A stretch of DNA of 64,000 nucleotides from Fallopia convolvulus. Lineage: Eukaryota > Streptophyta > Magnoliopsida > Caryophyllales > Polygonaceae. Numbering within the stretch: position 1 is the stretch's first letter; every line of letters starts with the position of its first letter. Location: contig OZ024724.1 in NCBI GenBank assembly GCA_964016875.1, forward strand, positions 19,076,501 through 19,140,500. The letters run 5' to 3'. The notes beneath the pieces were generated by a model. That model was not told the origin of the DNA, made no database searches, and saw only the letters and a program-made list of their open reading frames with translations. Below, in pieces: positions 56,447-64,000 of the stretch. The translations under genes were made by a program, and so were the position numbers.

Positions 56447-57770
56447 CAACATGATAACTTGCATTTAGATCATGTTTAGGGTGCATTTTATATCATGTTT
56501 AGTCATATTTTTATCTTGAATTTCGAGTTTCTAAGTTGTTTTTAGTTGTTTTGGTACGTTTTGTGGTTCGATATCTACACTTTCCTTTGTTTGGTATTGC
56601 AGGACTAAATGAGAAGGAAATCGAGTCACTTTAGGAGTTTAAGAAGTCAAAGAGCCTGAAGAGAAGTCCAAGCCTAGAGATCTGAGGCAAAACAAGGAAG
56701 AGGATGGGAAGAACCCAGGTAGCAAGTCGGGTCCTTGCTTGAGTAAAGACCCCGAGTGAAGAAGAACCCGTGTAGGCTTAACTGAAGAGTACTCAATCTG
56801 ATACTTGGTTGGGTACATGTCCGGTGACATCCACTGAAGCGTACCCGACTAGGCTCTTACCCGGGTATCAGACCGTGTCGCGGGGGTTTTCCGGAAGTGA
56901 GTTATAAGGGACTACCTGTCCAGGTAGTAGCCCGAGTAGTCTTGTTTTGTACCAAAATATCCTATTTAGGATATGTGTCCTACCTTTTCCTTTTGGGAGA
57001 CTTTATAAACCCTTCTTAGGTTTGTTTTTAAAGAGTTTGGGATTTTTATTATTGCTTATTTGCTTGGAAGACAAGTTTGAAGTTTTCTAGTTGGAGATTG
57101 GAGATTCTCTTTGCTTTGGAGTTTAGATTTGCTGGATCTTAATCAAGTTTGATTGTTTATTATATCTAGTATGTTTAATCTCTTTATTGATTTTATTTCT
57201 CCCTTCTCCATGACTAGCTAGACCCTAGGTTCTAAGATTGGGGTGAACCCAATGATGTGTAGGTAGACAAATCAATTAAATTGCAAAATTTGAGTTTTAT
57301 TTAGTACAAAAGTGTCTTGAATTCTCTTGTGGAATAACAATTGTCATAGAAATCTTGAGATTAGTTTGTTTTTTCAAGTCGCGAAAGCGAATATTGAGTC
57401 AAGTTGGTCTTAAATTCTAAGTGCTCAAAGGTCTAGATTCTAATTTGTAAGTCACTGTAGTGGATATTTAATTGAGTCTAGATACATTTGCTAACATTCG
57501 AGAGAATTAAGTTGACACATTAGACAATTGCCTTCAAAGAAAGCAAAATGAAGATTGTGCAATCATTCTTTATAGTGTACTGAAGCAATTGTTGTGGGGA
57601 TCCTTGATCTAAGGAGCTTTTCTCCCATTGGTGTTCTCATATTTTACTTGTTTGCTTATAATTAGTTTGATTGCTAAAATCAATATTTTCTTACTATTTA
57701 TGGCTTAGTCTACTGATAATTTGAAATTAATACTACTTAGTTCTAGAGTTATACACCTTGGTATTACAAT
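56447..57770 (+). repeat. LTR-like sequence of Tat/Ogre style, plus strand
   Basis: It starts TGATAACTTGCATTTAG and contains a TATA-like 'ctttataaaccc' (57001-57012) and a region near 57185-57260 with the '...ttgatttta ... ccatgactagctagaccctaggttctaagattggggtgaacccaa' habit seen in such LTRs. It is not the same family as the G LTR. No second copy is in the window, and no duplication is seen, so the boundaries are approximate. Confidence 0.5.
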
Positions 57771-57789
57771 TGATCTCGTACACTTGCGG

Positions 57790-58745
57790 GGTGGGATTTG
57801 TGTTGAGAGGGTTTCTTGACAACAAATAAATTTGTAATCAAGACCCTGCTGAGTATAAGGAGGTCAGGATCGTTCCACAGGAAGCAAGGTTGTTCATTTA
57901 TCAATCTACTAAAAAGCAAACAAAAACAAATAAAAACACTCACGAGTAGCCTCGTTAACGACGTTGTCAGGGTCGTTAACGAACCATCGAACACAAAACA
58001 CTTCAACTAACGACCTAATTAAATCCTAATTAAATTCGGTACCGAGGCAAGTACTCAGCAACGAAAATTCACTAGATATAATTCAAATAAAACAAAGATC
58101 TAGGATTTAGGGACACCACAACATAGCCAAGCATAAAAAAGTCGTAAGAAGATAAGATCATGCCTTTAAACAGATAGAGTCATCAACTTTCGTTGACTTA
58201 GCAAGTAAACTCACAAACTTTCGCATCCTAATTCACTTATTTGCTCGTTTTGGATCTAAAGCTTGAAACTTTCGTTTTCAAACAATATCAACCTTCAAGT
58301 TACTAACTTTCTCTTTCAATCAAGTTAAAAACCTAAATTACCTCAACTTTCGTTTTGGTATAAGCACAACAAACAATTCTCAATCAAAGATAAAAAGCAT
58401 TCACAACACAATCCTACTCATCAAACATGCTCAACTATGCCGGGCTTAACCCCGACCCTAGAAAAAGAAACTACTCACTAATCATAACTGAGAAACTAAA
58501 AATCTCAATCAAAAGAAACATTGAAAACAAAACAAAACTCGAATTAATAAGAAAAATATCGTCTTATAGAGATTCAGAAGAAACCGAAAAACATCAAAAT
58601 ACCGAACCAAAATCGCGACCAACGACCCCAATGACTGTCGTCTACCGAGCCTCCTCGGTCCTCTCCGATCCGACTTTCTCTCTCTCAGCCCTTCAAAAAT
58701 CTCCTCCTAAAAATTCTCCTCCAAAATCTTCCCCCTTTCTATGCG
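57790..58745 (-). repeat. Inverted, truncated copy of the element G LTR
   Basis: The reverse complement of this stretch matches 1296-2236 with scattered changes, including both TCGTTAACGA palindromes (57952-57961, 57973-57982) and a 'MLNYAGLNPDPRKRNYSLI' frame shared with 1550-1610 on the opposite strand. The 5' half of the LTR is missing. It is an old solo or truncated LTR. Confidence 0.8.
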
Positions 58746-59013
58746 ACAGTTCCACCTCCACGGTCCTATCTAGCAACTTTTAGCAATGGGGTCAAGTTTG
58801 GTAGTGAAACAAAGACAAACCAAGGCGGCCAAAATCGCTCGGGCACAACGTCGTCATTGGGGATTAACCTCTCTCCCTCGGAATTTCCAAATCCATCTCC
58901 TCCTCCTAGCTGAGAATCGATCGGATTATGGAGGCAATAGGGAGAGATAGAGATCCAAATAAGGAGGAGGTGGCAACATCTTGGAGTTGGCTCACTAATA
59001 CAGTTTATCAACT

Positions 59014-59342
59014 TGTGTAACAAAATGTAATCTAGGGTGCACGTTTAGACACGTGTCATGATCTTGTTAATCCGTTTGCAATTCTGTTAAACGTGCCAGT
59101 AGAGAGCTTTATATAGCTATGAAGCACTTGTATATAAATCATTCTGAATAAAATCAATTCCTCTTTTATCCCAATCTCTCTCATCTATCTATCTCATTAT
59201 CAATTGTCAATTTGAGCTCGTTTTGTTGATCGTGGTTCCTCTTTTTCAATCGATCATCAGGTCAGTTCTATGAGTTGTTCTTTGATCGAACTTTAGCTTA
59301 GTTTATCCAAATTCTTTAGTTGATACAAGATATTCGATATCA
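59014..59342 (+). repeat. Short LTR of an incomplete retrotransposon
   Basis: About 330 bases, from TGTGTAACAAAATG to GATATCA, with a TATA-like 'ctttatatagc' (59109-59119) and AATAAAATC poly(A)-like signal. A TTGGTATCAGAGCC primer site follows at once, so this is a 5' LTR. No matching 3' LTR lies in the window. The left boundary is approximate. Confidence 0.7.
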
Positions 59343-59343
59343 T

Positions 59344-59357
59344 TGGTATCAGAGCCG
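59344..59357 (+). promoter_or_regulatory. Primer-binding site (tRNA-iMet)
   Basis: TGGTATCAGAGCCGGC directly after the 59014-59342 LTR. Confidence 0.85.
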
Positions 59358-59377
59358 GCATCATGTGGCCATGAATA

Positions 59378-59475
59378 GAGCGTAAGATCTGTTAAGGAAG
59401 CAGCAGTCCGTGAAGTAGAGGAGGTTGTGGCTTTGAGATTTGAAGATCTGGAAACACGAATGCAGAGATAGAATA
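59378..59475 (+). pseudogene. Possible Gag N-terminus scrap
   Basis: One plus frame reads VRSVKEAAVREVEEVVALRF and EDLETRMQR, helical and charged like the N-terminus of some Gypsy Gags. It is then lost in AT-rich sequence. It is too short for a firm call. Confidence 0.3.
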
Positions 59476-59692
59476 TTAAGATAAAATAATGTACATTTCT
59501 CCTTCTTCTTGATGATATTTTATAAATATTTAATTTCAAAAAGAAGATAAAATATTGATAAAAAAGATTTATATTTTTCAAATATGAAAGAGATAAGATT
59601 TTAAAAAATAACTAACTTAATAAATAAGATATGAACGATAGAGTAAGGTTTAAATAAAACAACTCCTTATCCTACAAAATAAGGAGCTTTTA

Positions 59693-60165
59693 GAGCCCAT
59701 GGATCAAAGTGATCCAAGGGCTAATGTTCTATCATTTTTAGGGAAGCAGTGGCATTTTGGTAATTTCTTGGAAATTACAAAAGCGCATTGCTATCATGAA
59801 AAAGTGCATTACTAAATAAAAAACGTACACTAGTAAGTTGAAAAAGTGCAAAAAAAATATGAAGCCAATGAGGCATGCACTCCATGTTCGATTCATTGTA
59901 AAAGTGCATCGTTATGGTGAAAAAGTGCATTGCGAAATACCAAAAAGTGCATTACTAAACCAAAAGAGTGCATCACCCTAGGTGTCCAATTAACTCGATT
60001 TCGATTGAACTTAATCGCCCGAAATATTTGGGGTTAGTAATGCACCTTTGGTATTTCGTAATGCACTTTTTCACCATAACGATGCACTTTTGTAATTTTT
60101 GATAAATTATGAAAATGCCACCACGTCCCTAATATCGGCCCGTGAATCAAGGAAATCCAAGGGTC
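59693..60165. mobile_element. Foldback / MITE-like element
   Basis: The outer arms match as inverted repeats: 'gatccaagggct ... agggaagcagtggcatttt' on the left and, reversed, '...cccttggat ... agggacgtggtggcatttt' from the right. The inner arms are longer and better: 59895-59960 (gtaaaagtgcatcg ... gcattactaaacc) pairs with 60034-60098. The loop is about 70 bases. The layout fits a Mutator-type MITE, but I do not see a convincing 9-base duplication. Confidence 0.7.
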
Positions 60166-60179
60166 TTCTTTTGACTCTT

Positions 60180-60478
60180 CTCTTGAGTTCCCCTAGACCT
60201 AGGAACTCGTTCTTCTCATCCAATTCCCATCGTGTGGGAACTTTGGTTCATTGAGTTCCTATCTCTTGGGAACTCTGTTCTCTTCTGAGGTTGGTCGCTC
60301 TCCTTTCGTCCTTGCATTAGTTCCCATGGTGTGGGAACTTGTTGTTTTGTGCTTTGCTCTGTGACCTATGCTGAAATACTTGGCAATTGACGTAAGATCG
60401 CATGGTGGTTGTCATTATCAAAACTAAAGACGTTGTTTCAGTGTTAATGAACGTGAGTTCCTAACACCGACTCAACAG
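60180..60478. repeat. SIRE-type LTR fragment
   Basis: It has repeated GTTCCC and GGGAAC words and 'ggtggttgtcattatcaaaact', as in the U-end of the SIRE LTR (compare 15945-15960), and ends near 'gagttcctaacaccgactcaaca'. It is a diverged relative of the 14953-25898 element's LTR, without the rest of the element. Confidence 0.65.
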
Positions 60479-61567
60479 TCTTCTTAGGATTTAGTTTATT
60501 CTCAAATTGATGTCAACTACCGTTTTTTTATATAACCGAGATGGTCACTAAGGTAAACAAGTTTTTCTTTTAGGGTTTTAATTCGATTTAATTTCTCAGA
60601 GTTGTAATCTTGTTTGCATCTCCCTATTTGAGTTGAGTAGTGTTGTTTCTTTTCAATGTGAATACTGTTGATTCATATGTTTCTCACTTATTGAGGTTTC
60701 TCTCATAAATTATGCCTCTCTCTTCATTCTTATCTTGCTCTCTCTTTATCTCTTCACATCATCCCTTCTGCTTTCTCTTTCTCTGTCCATATTCTTTCTT
60801 CTTCTCCAATTACATGTTCAATTTCTCTAGGGTTGCTGCAATTTCTAACTCTTCATCTTGCATTTGTTTGTTTCATCTATTTTTTGTCAAGGCTAATGAA
60901 TTAGTAGCCATGGACACACACCACTTGAGAGGGATCCAATCGACTAGGGCTCGAAAAAGAAGGTTTACTCTATCTCTGCCTTCTTCTTTTTTGCCAATCC
61001 CATCCAAAGACAAAGCACAGAGATGGAAATAGGGACAAAGGGCGATTGGAGAGGGTTGGTTGATGATGAGGGGCGAGTGCTTTGAAAAGGCTGAGGCTCT
61101 TCTTTAGGGATGACAAATTTGAACCTTGATTAGGGATTTTGGATATGGTTAATTTTAGGGATTTTAGTGGGATGGGCTGATATGATTTGTTTTGTTTGTT
61201 GGTTGTCTTCCATGCTTTAATATGAGTTGTGTCTCTTTAAAATTAGGGATTAGACTGGGTATATGTGGTTTCAATTGCTCATTTTTTTTCTATTTTTTTT
61301 ATTTTCTCTCCAATTCTATTGATGCTCAAGGATCAATATACAAAGTGGGGAGGAATTTGGCAAGTACATGCACTCGAAGGGATTCTTACACCTTGATATA
61401 AAACATGGCAACTTTCTTATGGTCTTGGGGCGTAAGCAAATCAGATACATCCTTAAGAATCATGGTGACTTCAACACATTATTGCATTTACTATTGTAGT
61501 TCAAAAATGGGTAAGGTCTTTAGATTTCTGATCTTCTATTGATGAAATGCTGGTTCATTATGATATC
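60479..61567. other. No gene recognised
   Basis: CT-rich and T-rich sequence. An open stretch of 106 codons at 60712-61032 is Ser/Phe/Leu-rich because of the CT-rich DNA and resembles no protein I know. It might be transcribed leader sequence; I cannot support a gene. Confidence 0.5.
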
Positions 61568-61931
61568 TGTTAGGAAACAAATATGCTTAGGAATAATATA
61601 TATAATAGGAAATACGGAAGAGCCCTAGAATAGAATAGAAGCGGGTTAGTTATCAAGGGCATGTGTGTCTTTTTGTGTGGAGTTTGTTAGAGTCAGCAAC
61701 CTTTTGGGTTGTTAGGGTACCTTGCTAGTAAGTATAAGTACTGATGTGTAGTTGAGGGAAAAGTATCCAAAATAGTAGAGAAAAGCATCGGGCTAAGCCT
61801 TGGGCTCTTGGAGATTCATCTCCTTGAGATTGGCTCTTTGGAAACTTATTTCCATTGAGATTTATCTCGTGTTCTCAATATAATCAGTTTTTGTGTGTGT
61901 TTTAAGTGTTTTCCGATTTCATACTCTATCA
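61568..61931 (+). repeat. Solo LTR (probably Copia)
   Basis: 364 bases from TGTTAGGAAAC to CTCTATCA, flanked by atatc (61563-61567) and atgtc (61932-61936), a duplication with one change. There is no interior, primer site or polypurine tract, so it is the product of LTR-LTR recombination. Copia is suggested only by size and the TGTTAGG start. Confidence 0.7.
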
Positions 61932-61936
61932 ATGTC

Positions 61937-62731
61937 ACACTTCCATTTGGCTTTAAATGGTCTGATGCTGAATTATTTCAAATCTTCTTTACCGTTAAAA
62001 CCTTAAGAGCTTAATGATATATAAGGTAAAAACTTCGGGAACTTTTTTCTAAAATAGGCACGGAAGAAAGATTAATTCCGGAATTACGCTTGGTTTAAAA
62101 AGTTTTCCCAATATAGGCTGGCGTTTGAGGTTTGGACTGAAGTCGCTGAATGTAACAGAGGTTTATGTACACTTGTAGGAAGAAGAACGTAAGTCGTTGG
62201 GTGGCAAGGAATGTTGTTTAATTCTTCCTTGTTTAGTGAATTAGAGTTGCTTTATATATGGTGATTGGTGGAGTCTTAGTTTGCCCTGTCTTACATAATT
62301 ACAACTGTGATTTCGCTTCCCATGCTTTTTGTAGTCATATTCATTGAGTTATCTTGATTTATTGTATAGGAGTAAAAAAATGAGAGCATTCATGGATGGA
62401 GATTTGCAATATTGTAGTGCTATCTAGAGAATGGAAAGGAAACCAACTAACCAAGGTGTGCATGTTGTGCTCTAATGCCATGATGGATCAAGTTATAAAG
62501 CTGCCATCTTAAAAGTCAGAGCATGTTTTTTTTTACATACTTTTTCCTAAATTTGAAATTGAGTGAGAGTCCTATTCAGTTAGGATAGAGTTGAGCTGTA
62601 TTTAATTTAGGCATTGTAATGTTGGTCAAGTAAAACCTTTCAAGTTTGTGAAAAAAGATGGACGACCAAAGAGGGTATTGCGTGACATCTTCTGGACATG
62701 GTAAGGCAACCAAGATTAGAGCCTGTATCTT
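61937..62731. other. No gene recognised
   Basis: AT-rich sequence with no open frame of note and no repeat boundary that I can define. Confidence 0.5.
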
Positions 62732-62734
62732 TAA

Positions 62735-63052
62735 GGGCCCGTTTGGTATTGATATCTTGATATCAGATATTGGTATCGGGCTATATCTAGTGTTTGGTAT
62801 GGAGAGTATATAGATTTAGATATCGGTATGAGTCATATCTTGTGTTTGGTATGGGAGTATATAGATATCGGCTCATATCTTGATATCAAAAATAAGGCAT
62901 TTCTCATGATATTTGATATACCCCAATAAAAAGAGATATGAAAGGTATGAGATATGAATGATATCCCATATCCGATACCGATACCGATATCGATATCGAT
63001 ACCCGATACCGATATCCGATACCGATATATGATATCGATACCAAACGAGCCC
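62735..63052. mobile_element. Tourist-like MITE with GATATC/GATACC repeats
   Basis: 318 bases with 14-base terminal inverted repeats GGGCCCGTTTGGTA / TACCAAACGAGCCC (one mismatch) and TAA on both sides (62732-62734, 63053-63055). A 3-base TWA duplication is typical of PIF/Harbinger (Tourist) elements. Similar termini also occur in hAT MITEs, but those make 8-base duplications, not seen here. Near both ends lie runs of GATATC, GATACC and CGATAT. Confidence 0.8.
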
Positions 63053-63408
63053 TAAGAGTTTCTTGCACTCTATAATCAACTCTCATTCGCTGCACGCGTC
63101 CCACAACTAGTCCAATAAACAAACAACCCGTACTAGTCTCTCTCTAGAGAGACCGGCCGGTTTCTTAACGAGTTAACTATAGATATCGGATCGCGTTTTA
63201 CTATAAATAATTATATAAATCATACTAATAAATATAAATAATTTTTTAGATCACGGTTTAATTATGTTGATCTTATTTTTCGGTAGAACATAAATCATAC
63301 TAATAGATTTATTTGTGAAAGACACCGAAATAATAATATAACATAAAAATAAAAATAAAATTAACCATGCAAGCCAGTCATTTTTATATATTTCATACAC
63401 TGTATCAT
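63053..63408. other. 3' flank of the host gene
   Basis: AT-rich, no feature seen except 'aataaaaataaaa' runs near 63340-63360, compatible with a polyadenylation region for the minus-strand gene. Confidence 0.4.
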
Positions 63409-64000
63409 TCACTCAACTTTAGTGGTTGCCGTAGTAGCGGCATTATTTGCAGAGGAGTAGTAGCTCTTAAGAGCGCAGGGAAGAAACACAGGCAACAAAA
63501 ACCCAAACAGATTAAAACTCCATAGCACCAAGTTGACTAGAGAAAGCGCACTCGCAAAATACAGCTGGAACGACCCACCTCTCTCTGACGCCATCATCTC
63601 GCTCTCGCTCCGGGCCCACTCGACGACTGCCGGCATCCTCCAGGAGTTGTAGAAGACGGGGATGAACGCCCAGACGGGGCCGGAGAGGCCGGCGGCGAAT
63701 GTGACGCCTTCCATGGCCACCTGGGCGGCGAGGCGGAAGAGGTGGGTGGCGGCGGCGGCAACGCCGTGGTCGTCGGCGCCGGCGACATGGATGCCGTGGA
63801 GGATGTAGATGGTGGGGAGGAGGAGGCCGGTGACTCCGGTGAAGCGGGCGTAGTGGGGGAGGATTCGGTTCCAGGTGGCGGGGAAGACGGGGGCGGGAGC
63901 GGGACTGGGTGGTGGTGGGAAGGAGAAGGTGAAGAGGAGGAGGAGGTAGAGAGTGGAGAGGAGTATGATGACCGTGTCTTGAAGGCTGACGTGGCCGGTG
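63409..64000 (-). CDS. Uncharacterised plant multi-pass membrane protein, C-terminal 196 residues (partial)
   Basis: The minus frame is open from the window edge to TGA at 63409-63411. In order it shows: GHVSLQDTVIILLSTLYLL, a first membrane helix; a Pro-rich loop (PPPPSPAPAP); FTGVTGLLLPTIYILHGI, a second helix; THLFRLAAQVAMEGVTFAAG and a hydrophobic stretch ending FIPVFYNSWRM; and LVNLVLWSFNLFGFLLPVFL, a last helix, then LKSYYSS and a short polar tail. Codons are GC-rich, unlike everything else in the window, as expected of a functional plant gene. The Q-D/NSWRM/LPVFLP pattern recalls a family of unnamed plant membrane proteins (I think DUF7733), but that is memory only. The internal ATG at 63720 is not the start; the real start is beyond the window. 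No frameshift or stop is seen. Confidence 0.75.
   Translation of the reverse strand, partial: TGHVSLQDTVIILLSTLYLLLLFTFSFPPPPSPAPAPVFPATWNRILPHYARFTGVTGLLLPTIYILHGIHVAGADDHGVAAAATHLFRLAAQVAMEGVTFAAGLSGPVWAFIPVFYNSWRMPAVVEWARSESEMMASERGGSFQLYFASALSLVNLVLWSFNLFGFLLPVFLPCALKSYYSSANNAATTATTKVE

Noticed and set aside
60712..61032. 106-codon Ser/Phe/Leu-rich plus-strand frame
   Set aside because: The DNA is CT-rich and the frame has no recognisable domain; it could be a transcribed leader but not a supportable gene.

Overview
The window is a stretch of nuclear DNA from a flowering plant, almost certainly repeat-rich intergenic heterochromatin. It carries the full set of plant LTR-retrotransposon hallmarks: initiator-tRNA-Met primer sites reading TGGTATCAGAGC, polypurine tracts, 5-bp target-site duplications, and Ty3/Gypsy and Ty1/Copia pol motifs. 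I see no bacterial or organellar gene, no tRNA or rRNA gene and no CRISPR array. The species cannot be named from this sequence; a dicot is my guess only. One credible host gene is present, cut by the right edge (63409-64000, minus strand): an uncharacterised multi-pass membrane protein.

Layout, left to right. (G) 1-2236: the 3' end of a Tat/Ogre-like Gypsy element or non-coding relative, with its 3' LTR at 743-2236. (A) 3083-11291, minus: an old, decayed chromovirus-like Gypsy element with 0.87-0.88 kb LTRs. (B) 11492-27125, plus: a Tekay/Del-like Gypsy element that has lost gag and integrase; its 3' LTR is split by SIRE. (SIRE) 14953-25898, minus: a young SIRE/Maximus-type Copia element with 1058-bp LTRs, a perfect ttcca duplication and an extra 796-codon ORF downstream of pol. 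27.9-28.3 kb: a relic of a MuDR-like transposase. (C) 28902-36428, minus: a very young CRM-like Gypsy element with a perfect aggag duplication, whose single polyprotein frame is spoiled by only two TAG codons. (F) 36923-37273 plus 55446-56420, minus: one Tat-lineage Gypsy relic split in two by D. (D) 37280-55257, plus: a Tekay chromovirus with chromodomain, ccata duplication. (E) 46844-54648, plus: a large non-autonomous LTR element (LARD) inside the 3' LTR of D, tggga duplication, with a small non-pol reading frame. 56.4-58.7 kb: LTR relics, including an inverted copy of the G LTR. 59.0-63.05 kb: a small LTR with primer site, a foldback MITE, a SIRE-type LTR scrap, a solo LTR and a Tourist-like MITE.

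The relative order of events can be read directly: F was hit by D, which was hit by E; B was hit by SIRE. Hand comparison of LTR pairs gives roughly 1% divergence for C, 2% for SIRE, 3-4% for D and E, 5% for B and 10% for A. These are estimates by eye, not alignments.

The least explained items are: the extra SIRE ORF, which looks nuclear or DNA-associated rather than envelope-like; the E reading frame with repeated SUMO-consensus motifs; the pairs of TCGTTAACGA palindromes about two helical turns apart in the G LTR family; and the strong over-representation of GGGAAC/GTTCCC throughout the SIRE element, coding regions included.
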